Of a DNA stretch of 64,000 nt, positions 47,298-58,774 are shown in pieces. The stretch covers positions 38,116-102,115 of the forward strand of contig JASANC010004977.1 in assembly GCA_030248135.1 (NCBI GenBank), written 5' to 3'. A model generated the notes under the pieces. That model worked only from the letters and a program-made list of their open reading frames with translations, was not told the DNA's origin and searched no databases. A program made the translations under genes and the position numbers. Source of the stretch: Theristus sp. LFF4_11. Taxonomy: Eukaryota; Nematoda; Chromadorea; Monhysterida; Xyalidae. Each line of letters starts with the position of its first letter. The first letter of the stretch is position 1.

Positions 47298-47948
47298 GTC
47301 AAAAAACAATAGAAACAGAACAACTGTAGCAGAATGGCTTTACAAGTGGAAACTGTTTACATAATAAAAATGGCGCACGTGAATCAAAAGTCACCAACCA
47401 TATTCAGGTTTTTTGTGTGTTTGAAGTATTCGGTGGGACTAGGTTTCCAGGTTGTGAGCATTTTAAATCTTTGCATCTGAAATCATTACACTTCCTTGGG
47501 CGAGAGAGAGAGAAAAAGAATTTTAATTTCAAAAAAGGTTTTATGACACACCAGATGCTTTTCTGGACACGCGTTCTGTTTATCTATTTATTAGATAGAT
47601 TAAGACACTTTACTGTTGGCTAAGGCCGCAAACGTTAACGGTCTGTATAAAACAGCAAAATGAAAACTATATTACAACTATGGCAAACACAGTTTCTTGC
47701 GGTTTCGCCTTGGATTCCTCAATTCATTTATCTAAATGGGAAATGCTATAAATTTTAAGATTACGTACTTTTTACGCACCCTTGTTCAACAACAAGAAAA
47801 ACTAACAAGGTTGCCCTTAACTTCTGTTTTTTTGTGGTTCTGTTGTTGGTTTCGCTTCTACCAGGTTTCAGTTTAATGCTGCTTCGCTGGTCTGACTCCG
47901 GGTGCTGATGGACACGTTTTGAAACAATACAGTGGCGGCCAAAAGTGT

Positions 47949-48105
47949 TGGAACGCTGCGCGCGTGTTGCATCAGCCGTACAAACGCTATTATTAGAATT
48001 TATGGGCAACGTTGGTTCACGGGACGCTTCTCGACCCGACGTTGCCCATAAATACTTATAATAGCGTTTGTACGACTGATGCAACACGCGCGCAACACGC
48101 ACAGG
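47949..48105. repeat. Large imperfect palindrome
   Basis: The arms GCGCGTGTTGCATCAGCCGT ... TTTATGGGCAACGT and ACGTTGCCCATAAA ... ACGACTGATGCAACACGCGC pair over about 70 bp around a 15-nt loop (TTCACGGGACGC...). The transcript would form a hairpin of miRNA-precursor size. Confidence 0.8.
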
Positions 48106-48369
48106 CACGTTGGAGTAAGCGGTTTTTCTTATATAGTACGGTTTTGTTTTGTGTTTTGATGCAAGTTGGGCGATTATACCAATCCAATTTTGAAACTTAT
48201 ACTTCAGCTGCTTGCGTGTGGGTGATGCAAAAAAAGAAGAAAAGAATGTCTTCTATCGCTCGAATGAAACAGAAACCCAACAGCAACACTTCAAACACAA
48301 CAACAATTTTGCGAAAAAAAACAATCTGATGACATGGCACTGGCGAGAAAGCAAGCAAGCAAGGCCAGC

Positions 48370-51300
48370 TCAGCCATCGAGGCCGCCGCCGGCAGATGCG
48401 GCCGCTGCGCAAGAGCCGCCATAGAAGAGTATCTCCGGTATCTGTCCGCCCTGGACTCCAGTGCCATTCGTGCTCTCGGTGCTACACTGAAACTGAAAGG
48501 TGACGTGCGCGCACTGCGTCTCCTGCATGCCCTCCTGGCCGAAGTAGGACAGCTCGACGCCGTCCAGGATCGCGGAGGCCGTGTAGAACGTGTCCGCCTC
48601 GACCTGGAAATCGTTTGGTATTTCATTTGGTATCCGCCTCGACCTGAAACAGTTTGGTATTTCATTTGGTATCCGCCTCGACTGAAACAGTTTGATATTT
48701 CATTTGTATCCGCCTTGACCTAAAATCATTTGGTATTTCATTTGGTATCTGCCTCGACCTGGAAATCATTTGGTATTTCATTTGGTATCCACCTTGACCT
48801 AAAATCATTTGGTATGTCATTTGGTATCTGCCTCGACCTGGAAATCGTTTGGTGTTTCATTTGGTATGCGCCACCTGAAATCATTCGGTATCCGTATCTC
48901 ATGCGGTTTTAATAGTTTTATCAGAGCATCGTGCATTCTTGCGAAATAAAATGAAGGACTGAATGGATTTGGCGACATGTGTACACATACTCAGTCTATG
49001 TCGATGTCATATGGAATTAGCTGATTCGTTGGCGACGCACGTCTTTGCAGGCACGTACTCTGGAGAGGCGGAGTCAGACCTGCATGCATGCATGCGTGGT
49101 CACCAGCCAATCAGCCAATTGCACATATGATATAGAAATAGACTGTATTGACGAAAACAACGCAACAACACAAAACAAACATCATGTTTCGAAAATCTTG
49201 AAATTTTCTGAAAATTAAAAAAATGACGATACATCGAACCTGCGCCGGATGGTCGAACATCACCGGGAACACGCTGCTGGAGCCGTCGCACACGAAGCGT
49301 TGCGTCGTCGCCGCCAGAGGGCGCCCGCGTAGCTTCAACTCGATCGTCACTTTGTAGTCGGACGCGCCGTTGCTGCTGCCTGAGACGGTTGAGGAAGAAA
49401 CAGGAGTAAAAAACAAAAAAAAAACAAAATTCTGTCGTTATTTTATTTCCATAAAACTTATCCATCACGGAAACTTGTTTGTTGACAATGTTGAGCATTG
49501 TTGACCACACACGACACACACTATTTATTCCCATAAAGCGGCATCCATGAAGCGACATTTAGTGATGCTTAGCTATTTATTGTCCTTGCTTTTTATGGCA
49601 TTATCGGGCGGCTCTCACTCACCATAAAGTCCAAAGCCAGCGACAAAAATCCGCCGGTCACAAGCAAACTGGACACTGTCGCAGCGCCCACGATAACGCC
49701 ACTGATTGGAACTGCAATCATAACAGTAAGTCTTTAAACAATCAAGCTCACCAGCACGCAGCTTTACAGTGTTCAATCGTTGTGTGACTATAATCGTCGT
49801 TTGATGGCCATTGCACGAAATTATTGCTTTTTTGTCATTAATTTGGTTTTCGAAGTGCTCTTGCCATCGCAAGTAAAACAAAAACAAAGGGCTGACTTTT
49901 TAATGTCAAGCATCGCAATGTCAAATGCTTAAAACGAAGTGAAGGACAGGATTGCTGGTATTTTCGCTTCAAGATAGCGAATGATAAACTTCATCATACG
50001 TGAAAAAACCTCCATCCACCGATCCACCACAATGGATGGAGTGCTGCTTCCGAATTGTGACTCGTCCTAAAATTTCTATGTGAAGGTAGGCATTTCGAGC
50101 TACCTGCACCGGTGCAGGTTGGGAGGGAGGCAACGGTGTTTTGTCACAATACACCCTGCTTCGAATTCTCAGCCAAACGCACGCTGATTAATCGGGTTGG
50201 TTTAACTAAAAAACAAACTGACCGATATGCACTCGACTGAAATCGATGACACCGGTACAGGGTGAGTCCGCGACGTGCGTGCAGCACGAACGGCATCGGT
50301 GGCTTCTCCGCGGCCGTGTAGTACAGAAAAACGGACGTGGTCTCCTGGAAATCACGGAACGTTTTTTATGGTTGTTGTTTTTGTTCATCGCCCAACAGGT
50401 GGGAAAGATAGTGACGCAATTTGGCCGACCGAGCGGGTGCGGACGCTGTGTAGGAGTTGCGTCGTTGTCCGCACGTTTTCCTTCGGTTGTTGATAGCATC
50501 GAAACGAATTTAGCGTTTTTTTTTTGTTCTAGCCATCCTCGTGGCCTCGGTGATAAAGCGTTAGACGGTTCTGTGCGCTCGGGGGATCGGGCGCCGCCGA
50601 GGGGTGTGTAACTGCTCGTTTGTTTATTCAATCCGAAAAAACACCGACAATAAATTAATAAAGTATGCTTGTTTCAACTTGTCACTTTTGTTCGCAGAGG
50701 CAAAACACCGAGCATGGGAATTTTTAAATTAACAGTAAAAAGAACGAATGTATCGACTTTGGTTGAAATCATACACCCCATGTGACAAAACACATCTTCT
50801 TGCAACTCCGAGCCCATTCCTTCTTATTCCGCGTGCTCTGTAATCTGCGAAAAAAGTGACAGGTTCAAAAAACCTCCTGTACCTGATAGTCAAGATAGCC
50901 TGACTTTGCGACAATGTTCGCGAAGTCTTCGATGCACATCGCGGGCACACGAACCTGGTAGAACGTGTCGCCCAGCACCGAGCGGATGTTCTGCGGTACG
51001 CTGGCGTCCAGTGAACGACTGAAAGAAGAATAGGCGGGTTCATATTGACGTATGCGTGTACGGCACGGCACATCAAGTCCGGTCTCGTGTTATCACATAC
51101 TGGATAACACATGGTGATGTCAGAGCGATGGGACTGCGACCCGGTGGGCGCATCTGACATCGTCTTGTTGACGCTTTTTTGATTTTCGGGCCCGATTTAG
51201 CGGCCTTCTGGTTTGAGGCCCGATTTAACGGTCTTCTGGTTTGAGTCCCGATTCAACGCCTTCCACGCTTTTTTAGGCTAATTGCGGGCTGAAAAGCTCG

Positions 51301-54300
51301 CCGAAACTTCTACCGTACCGTAACCCACCGTTTACACTCGGCCTTCGCCCAATTTACGACAGCCGAGAATACGACGGTCTCATCGACATTCAGCGTTTCA
51401 CGGCCGACGATCGCGAACAGCGTCTGCGGGTCGATCTCCAGGAATCCGCTCGACTGTAAGGCCGTAGCTGCTTGCGCGTCAATCAGCTCCCAGCAGCTGA
51501 GAGAGAGAGAGATGGTGTCTTCTTCGATGAGAGAAAATAAAGAAAATGCGGGCGTTATTCAAGATTTTCCAAGGTTTTCGTGAGAAAAAAAAACTGAAAA
51601 CCGTTTTTTTTTCGGAAAACAGGTTTTATTTTCCATGCTAACCCTAATTCGAAACACTGAATCTGGTACGCTGCTTCAATTGCTCTCGAGCTGGTTGGAC
51701 AAACCAGTGAGCCCCATGAAAAAGTAGCCAATCAGCACAGCACGTTGCAAAAATGTGCAGTTCGAGACAACAGAGAAGCTCACGGAGCAAGCTGAATAAC
51801 TGAATCGCCTTTTTTTCTGTCATTCCTCCGCTCATTCACAACCGTCGTGGTCTTGTCATAAACCAGCGTCTCGTCGAGCTGAGTTCATCTAGACTATTTT
51901 CAGAACGATCCGGGAAACTATAAGAGCGAAAATCGTGTTTTATTGAAATTATGTCCATTTCATAGAGGGAAAGTTGCATTTTCAACAGTAAAACAGGGCA
52001 ATTTTTCACGTGTACTTGAATATTGAACCGTTCTTAGTGGTTCCTCTTTAGAAAATTACCAAAATTTGACTGTGTTCAAAAATTCCTGTTTGCTGTAGCT
52101 AAGTCGGCAACCCCTGTCGACCCGGTCGCCCCCCCCCAAGACACTTACTTTCAGGTTCAACCAGCTATGCTATCTGCCACATGGCGAGAGCCCACTCTTC
52201 AAATCATCGTATCGAAAACACGTACCATGATTTCGCGATCACGTTGCGGGCAACTGACAGACGCAAGTTTAACACGTTAGTTTATTTAGCTCAGCACGCA
52301 AGTTTTAACATGTGGCCATGTTATCGGGTATCTGAAAAACGGTCGTGTGATGTGGTATTAACCAACATCTCCGCTCCAATTGTTTAACAATATATCGCAC
52401 AACTCCATTGTAGACCTATAACATACGCCAATCAACAAGATATCATGTTCATCTCATGGCCTACCGACTGAAAAACATGTTCTAAGTTGCAAGAAAACGA
52501 TTTCTGAAACGATATTTCAATTCAGTTAAGTCATTTCAACGCTAAAAATTGACTCTAGAAGTCATCCAAATCGAAAAACATGGAGTACGTCGGTCAAAAT
52601 GACCAAATAATGACATTTACCTAAGCACACAAAGAAGTTGGGAAGAAAATTTGGTTTGAACTTTCAAAAAATTATGCCATAAATCGAATTTTCAGAGCAA
52701 AGTAGAAGAAAAAATTTTCAAATTTTTTTTTAAGTTTGAAAAAAAAAATCCAAATTTTTTAAAAAAAAAACAAAAAAAATAAAAAAAAATTTTTTTTTTT
52801 CAAAGCCCTTAACCCTAGCCCCACCCCCACAATCCGAAGCGCACAGATTCTCACCATTTTTGAAAGCCACCAAGATTTCCACAAACCCTGTGTATAACTT
52901 CCAGCAATGCACCCTAGGCCTTCCAAAACAATTTAAAACAAAACAAAAAACCGCGCGCACCGCTGCATAAGTCCGGTCTCTTCGAACAGTCTCGACTGCG
53001 ACAACAACAGACAAACATTCTTTGACGTTAACGACGACTCGAGATAGTCGATACAGGCTTGCACTAGGTGTTGCACCAGGTATTTCTTGGCGGCATACAG
53101 GGTGGCCAGGACGTTGTCCGCCGACAAATCAATGTCGTCCGTGTATAAATAACTGAAAAAAACTTTTTTGCACTGAACACTTTTTTGTTTTTTTCTGAAA
53201 TTTTTTCGTTTTTTGCGCTTAGTGTTTAGTTTTTTTTTGTGGTCACAGTAATGGAAATGTACAGAGTAACCCGATAAAACAGAAAGTTGGCTATGTACAA
53301 AAATTATATTATTGAGAAATCATCGATTTTTGATAATCCGCGCAATTTCTGCTTTGAATTCAGTAAACATCGCTGTCCAACTGATTCACCAGCAAATTCG
53401 GACAAATTCAACCTTTTGTGTTACACACGCTATGAAATCAAAAAATGCCGAAAAAAACGTCCTTCCAAAAGCGAACAAAACAAAAACAAAACAAAAAACG
53501 AACGTCAAGAGAATGCGAAACGCGGTCGGCTCCACATCAGGCAGCTCAATTTCGCCCAACTTCGCTAAGCTACCGTAGAACATCGCGTGAAATACGGTGC
53601 TACCAGTGGCGAGAACGTATGAGTGCGCCGGCACGCGAACCTGCGACATTTTTTTTTGAATTTGGAACTGGTCCGCTTGGAATTTTTAGATTAGTTTTGT
53701 GGAAAATGAAATTTTGGCGTGAACGCTTTGAAATAAACCGTGTCGATTTATTTAGAGACACGATTTTTCTGTTTACACTTGCACGCCTAATTTCGAACGT
53801 TCTTGAAACGTTCGAAACCGAAAAACCCTAAAACCTTTCACCATTCAACCAAAATAACTCGTTTGCGAACATGAAGGCCAGTTCATACTGACGTATGCTG
53901 ACGTACGACAGAGGCACGTCTACACGGTCCGAAGCATGCAAGGACACCAGAACGTAACGAGCCGTAAAAACGTCTGTATGGAAAGTAGTATGCTATGAGA
54001 CCTGACGTGCCGTGCCATACACCTATACGTCAGTATGAACGGGCCTTAAGGCCAGCCAATTCATGCGTGACGTTTATATATCCGGCACGTGGGCACGTCA
54101 CGTCACGGCACGTCATGTATGAATGCGTGTATAAAGGAGCACGTGTTTTGAAGACAACGTGACGTTACATGCCGTGCCGGATAAATTTTGTGCGCATAAA
54201 TTGGCCTTTAGCAAACAAGGAACCCTAACCTTAGCCTCGCCGACGAGAAAGCACACATCGGCCATGGTCTCGTTGAACAGCATCTTTGCGTTGCGCTCAC

Positions 54301-55481
54301 GCACCGTCGCTCCACTGCCGTTGCCGCTTGCAGCCAGCTGGCGCGAGACGCTCCGTTGACGGCTGAAAAGCGCGGGCGTTTTCTTTGGTCAACATTTGTC
54401 AATATCGTTTTTTTTTGCTCTTGCTTTCTGATTGGAAACTGCAGTTTTTTTGCAGTTTCAGAAACCGTGCAATGTGCAAACCGAGCTCATTCTTTTGCGG
54501 TTCAATCTGCAACACCCAACAAGTTGATAGAGCGAAAAGAAAATGGAACGGAGACTATTCACGCTTTGTATCCGAGCGGGAATTGGGACCAAATGACATG
54601 ACAGCGCTTGTTATTCAACCCAGTCTTGTGTTTTTTTCAACAAAGCTATGTTTTCTCAACTCTTGTCTTCCAAATCAACCAAAACCTAATCTTCCAAAAC
54701 CAAAAAAACGGTTTTTTTCTTACCGAACACGCGATGAGAGACTATTACTATTATTGTTGTTGTTGCTGCCAACTGGAATCACGATGCTGTGACCGGAGCC
54801 AGACGACGATGACGCATTGTTGCCAGCTTTCTGAAAGTTCTGGATTGCAATTTATTAAAAATTCCGATGTTTATTCCAGTCGGCGAAACACAAAACGACC
54901 GACTGGGAAAACAACGTCAGAACCACGGAAATAATCGAATTGATCGCTTCTTGGTGGAATGTACCGAAGAATGCATTTGTGATTTCTTTCAAATTCAGAA
55001 CTTTGTTGACACCTAAACTCAAATTTTTAGGGGTACAGCAGAAAATAGGTGTCTGAAGATAAAACTGCCTTCAAATGTTTGTTAACAGTGCTTAAAAAAC
55101 GCGAGAAGTATGCATTAAAAATTTCGCTTGCCAGCCTTTCTTTCCCAGCCGTTTTGTTTCTCGTTTCTCGCGATGACGCCGCCAATCAACCAACACAAAC
55201 ACAATTTTAAAAAAAAACCAAAAGCGAACAGACCACCAACAAACCGCGCAAACCTGCGATGATGGAGCGAACCGCGTCGAAACTGCCGACGACGACGACG
55301 ATCCCGGACCAGCGGAGTTTGCATACTCGGAATGCGCGCGACGCAACGATGACGGGCGATTGTTGCAATTGGAAAAGCACTCCGAGGAGAAGTCGGCGAG
55401 CGCCGGTGAAAGGGGTCGACCCCCTATGCAAACCGACGAAACAGCAGTAGGCAACTGGACGCTGGCGAGGTGGTGATGCGC
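48370..55481 (-). CDS. BTBD6: BTB-BACK-PHR protein, BTBD3/BTBD6-like (11 exons found, 5' end missing)
   Basis: Probable substrate adaptor of a CUL3 ubiquitin ligase, by family. Exons: 55481-55254, 54830-54724, 54362-54230, 53640-53504, 53152-52961, 51496-51329, 51018-50883, 50344-50223, 49711-49623, 49379-49240, 48603-48370; 1686 bp, phases match. A Ser/Asn-rich N-terminus precedes the BTB domain ([53 protein letters not shown]). BACK follows ([31 protein letters not shown]), then the PHR domain ([71 protein letters not shown]). The usual family end is extended by 16 Ala/Gly-rich residues. The start codon was not found; an S/A/P-rich open stretch near 56060-56160 with a donor at GAC|GTGCGT could be the previous exon. 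Confidence 0.93.
48601..48895. repeat. About 7 tandem copies of a 3' splice site junction
   Basis: On the minus strand each 40-50 bp unit reads TTTCCAGGTCGAGGCGGATA followed by CCAAATGAAATACCAAA. The TTCCAG|GTCGAGGCGGA part equals the acceptor and first exon bases of the last BTBD6-like exon (starts 48603). The array therefore multiplies the intron-exon junction inside the intron. Confidence 0.85.
50530..50612 (+). mobile_element. tRNA-derived SINE, copy 4 (truncated)
   Basis: CATCCTCGTGGCCTCGGTGA, AAAGCGTTAGAC, then GGGGGATCGGGCGCCGCCGA and GGGGTGTGTA. Only the tRNA-like head remains. It lies in the BTBD6-like intron between 50345 and 50882. Confidence 0.65.
50659..50882. mobile_element. 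Family E MITE starting at a BTBD6-like splice donor
   Basis: On the minus strand it starts GTACAGGAGGTTTTTTGAAC, CTGTCACTTTTTTCGCAG, directly after the exon ending ..SGYLDYQ. The other end is AAAGTATGCTTGTTTCAACT. The first two bases of the element form the donor. Confidence 0.8.
53875..54048. mobile_element. Family G MITE, solo copy
   Basis: AAGGCCAGTTCATACTGACG and CGTCAGTATGAACGGGCCTT are inverted ends; the interior repeats GACGTGCCGTGCC-like motifs. A fragment of the same family lies near 51040-51115. It lies in the BTBD6-like intron between 53641 and 54229. Confidence 0.8.
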
Positions 55482-56790
55482 CTGCAGACGAGAAACAAGC
55501 TGCGGTAATGCTTGCCGATTGTGGATACGTTCGTGTGAACCTGTCACTTTGTTTTGCAGAGTACAGAGCACACGCGAGCGACGTAAGGACGATATCGGAG
55601 TGTGTAGCAATTGCAAGAAAACGCATTCTCAGCTACAAATGGTGATTTCAACCGAATTCGGTACAGTCGGTCCATTGGATACTCTGTATTCTACGAACAA
55701 AAGTGATAGCTTTGAACGAGCATACTTTACCAAACAAAAAGCTGTGTCGTCAAAAAATACAAAAGTGAGTGAACGTAACGATCAAAAGAGATCTCACATG
55801 AAACAATGTCAACTGAAACTGGACACGGTGTGCACGAAAAATTAAACTGCGCAGAATGATTGATTGGTTGTTGGATCGATCAACACAATACGGACAATCC
55901 ACAATCAGCCGGTCACCACCGCCACATTTTTCAAGTTTTTGAATGCACAAAAGCGGCGGCAACAATTCTAAGAATCAAGCAAACAAAAAAAAGAAAACGG
56001 GAAACAAACAAATGTGATACAAAAAACTGAATTTTTTGTCAGAACGCACGTCTTCTGGCGGCAGCACTTGCTGATTGTGCGGCGGCGTCGCGGGGCGGAG
56101 GAGTGCGGAACGATGAGAACTCGATGACGCCGACGCGGCGGATGAAAACAAAACACGCCGCACGGCCAAAATGCGCCGCAAGGGAAGCGCGCCGCATGCC
56201 AAAATGCGCCGCAACAAAATCCAAACGGCAAATAGGAAACACGCCGCAAGAAATAAACACGCCGCAATTTTTAGAAATTTGTTTTTGGCGGCTAAGTAAG
56301 CTGTCAGCAATCCCAATCCAATCCCATTTTCTAAGAAATAAAATGAAAAAACTTCTTTTTGTCTCATTTTAGGTCGACAACCCCAGAATATATTTTTACA
56401 GATACGCGGGAATTCAAAATTGGTTTACGGTAGCTGACGAAAGACGCCGATGCTTGAAGGACATTGAACAAACAGAGCGAAAGTTTCTGAAAAGTTAGCA
56501 AAGGTCACGAACATTTTTCGTAAAAAACAACCAGCACGCATCAGCAGCAGCAGCAGCAATGTGGCTATTTGTGAAGCCCCTCAATAAAATGTTTGTTGAA
56601 CTTTCGAAAAATTGTGCCAAAAATGAGGTTTTCAGAGCATATTTCATTTCAGAGCATTTTCGATTTTTTTGAATTTGCATTTTTGTTGGAGATGGCGACA
56701 TTGGCGAGACTGAGAAAGGAGGCGGCGGCGCAGGCGGCTTATGATGAGATGTGACGAGATAAACAACTCGTCCGTGTACGTTCTGCTCAG
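55482..56790. other. Interval between the divergent BTBD6-like and Cys-rich genes
   Basis: Contains a single family E-type arm (55536-55562) in what should be the first resolved BTBD6-like intron, and a GC-rich patch 56040-56260 with several copies of ACGCCGCA/ATGCGCCGC. That patch may hold the missing BTBD6-like 5' exon on the minus strand or a CpG-rich promoter. No other feature was recognised. Confidence 0.4.
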
Positions 56791-57457
56791 GTGGGGATGG
56801 GGAGATGATGGCGATGATGAACGAACGAATAGGATTGATGACAAGTCGAATTCGAGTGGACAGTTGCAACACGGCGATGTGTGTGATGAGCGGACGGCGG
56901 CACTGTGTGCACCCGAGTTGGTGTGCAGAGCAGATCGTGATGGCGACAGGAGGTTTGTTGTTGTTTTTTGCAATGATATTCTCGGTTTTTTCAAGTTTTT
57001 TACTGTGATCCGTGAGACTGTGACCGTGTGTATGTGCGGCTCCCGGCATGGCTTTTTTGTTTCCAGGTGCCTCTGTGCCAGTGGAACGTTGTGGAACACA
57101 CAGGTGAAAGAGTGCACTCGATTGGCGGATGATAAAACGGCTGGTGAGGTTGGGTGTGGGGTCGAGGGAGGGCTGACCATTCATTCTTGTCGACAGCTGG
57201 TGTTGGTTTTGCTGTTAAATTGGTCCAAATTCCATCCCATCATTGACCCTGCAAGGCACCTTTATGAATGAAAAAAAAACCCTGCAAGGCACCCCTGCAC
57301 AGAGCACCGCCCGCGGCGTCGTTCGTGCGAGTTCGGCATGTCGGAGTGCGGCGAGAACGAGCACTGCGTGATGGAGACGACGGAGCGGCCAAGCGTGAAA
57401 GTGCATTCGAAACGGGGCTGGTGTCATTGTGACAATGGAACATGCGCGGTCAGCTAA
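56791..57457 (+). CDS. Cysteine-rich protein, 5' and 3' ends uncertain
   Basis: Exons 56791-56952, 57067-57103 and 57305-57457 keep one frame. The first starts with an acidic linker and then VCDERTAALCAPELVC; the second gives RCLCASGTLWNTQ; the third CEFGMSECGENEHCV.. and GWCHCDNGTCAVS before TAA. Spacing C-x6-C-x5-C..C-x-C resembles small EB/EGF-like extracellular modules, so a secreted or cell-surface protein is inferred. No signal peptide was found, so at least one 5' exon is missing. Family not recognised. Confidence 0.5.
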
Positions 57458-57647
57458 TACCGTATGTGTGCGCTCGTGTGTGTGTGTGTTTGTACCTGTG
57501 CAACATTATTGGGTTATGAACCGAGTGCACTATCTTTTGGCGTTCTATTGTGATCAGAAACAACTGAATTCAACGGCTTGATCGGAATTCATCGAGCGAG
57601 ACAAAATGAAACCTCCAACTTCACAAAACAGTTCATTTTTTTCGCAG

Positions 57648-58774
57648 ATCCCGCCATTCTGAACTACCAATGGGAAGTGCACGAAGCGGACGTTCAACTC
57701 GAGGGTGACGTCACGCCGCCGGGCGCCATCATGAGCGACACATGTTCGTGGTGTGTCACGTTTGTGTGTTTAATCATTGTGTGTCTGTGTGTCTGTGTGT
57801 TTGATCGTTGAAAGATGAAAATAGGGTTGAAGTCGTTTATGAACTGAGTTTTCGTGCTGATTCTGATTGCTTGAGAAGATTGATAGCTTGAACTAGAGTT
57901 GGCATAGGAAATAAAACCGTTTTTTTAAAAGCACAACTTTTTTTCTTGGCCATATAAAAAATCGGTTTTCACCAACCCTAGCTTGAACCGTTTTTTGGCA
58001 AAAAGCGGATAAGTGAACAGTAGTTTTTCAAAATTTTCTCAATTATTTTTTGCTTCTTTCATCAAAAACTCATTCAGCGCATCAACACGTGGCTGCCGAT
58101 GTACATTTTGGTCGACATTTACGGCAACACGACCGCGATCGAGTTCATCGACGAGAACGAGGCGCGCCTGCGGCCGCATCGACCCGCGCGACCGCCGACC
58201 ACGGCGCCCGCGGTGCGTCCGCGCGGTGTCGTCGCCGCATCGATGCAAGCGCAGCAGGCGTCCTCAGATAGTGCGGTCATGATCGACAACGCTGCGAGTT
58301 CGTTCGTTGCGGTTTTTTTATTCGCTTGAGTGGGTGTGCATTTGCATTTTGGAGCACCTTCCCTCCCCCTCCCCCCCACCCCCACCCCCCCCCCCCCCGA
58401 AACAACCAATTTTGGAAACCACGGTGGGCTTCAGAGTATGGTACCGCACCTCACACTGGTGAACTTCAGGGGAGTGGGCGGTTTACCACCCCGCGGCCTC
58501 CATACCCTAGTTTGGTGTGATTATTTCTCGGTTGAGTTTGAGCTGATTGGATGAACAGAACAAGTGAGAGGCAGAGCAGAATCAGTGACGCATGCACAGT
58601 GCAGCCAACCAGCCTCCAAGTTGGATTCTTTCAGTGCAACTTTGCCGGCACTGAATTGGATCGCATCACAACCCCGCGTGGAGTCCATGCACGTGTGATG
58701 TTTTTATTTTTTGAAAACTTTTTTCTTTTTCTTCTTCAGTGGAACAATGCCTGAAGCCTGAATGTGATGTGTGA
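57648..58774 (+). CDS. Possible further exons downstream of the Cys-rich gene
   Basis: Three candidate exons: 57648-57743 (PAILNYQWEVHEADVQLEGD), 58078-58329 (WLPMYILVDIYGNTTAIEFI.., ending SSFVAVFLFA and TGA) and 58740-58774 after a strong pyrimidine tract (VEQCLKPECDV then TGA). They have good acceptors, but I could not make all phases agree with each other or with the Cys-rich exons. They may be alternative 3' ends of that gene or a separate gene. 58078-58271 is open in all three frames because of high GC, so frame choice rests on amino acid composition only. Confidence 0.3.

Larger units (their letters stand above)
43871..48369. other. Gene-free interval with satellite and transposon remains
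   Basis: Contains a half family C element (43872-43932), two diverged 175-bp repeats (44672-44990), a 148-bp satellite (45020-46390), a long-TIR element (46483-47297) and a palindrome (47949-48105). I see no gene in 43935-44670, 47300-47945 or 48110-48369. Confidence 0.6.

Noticed and set aside
52730..52805. Phe/Lys-rich reading frame
   Set aside because: Made only of A and T runs; likely low-complexity or consensus error inside a BTBD6-like intron.
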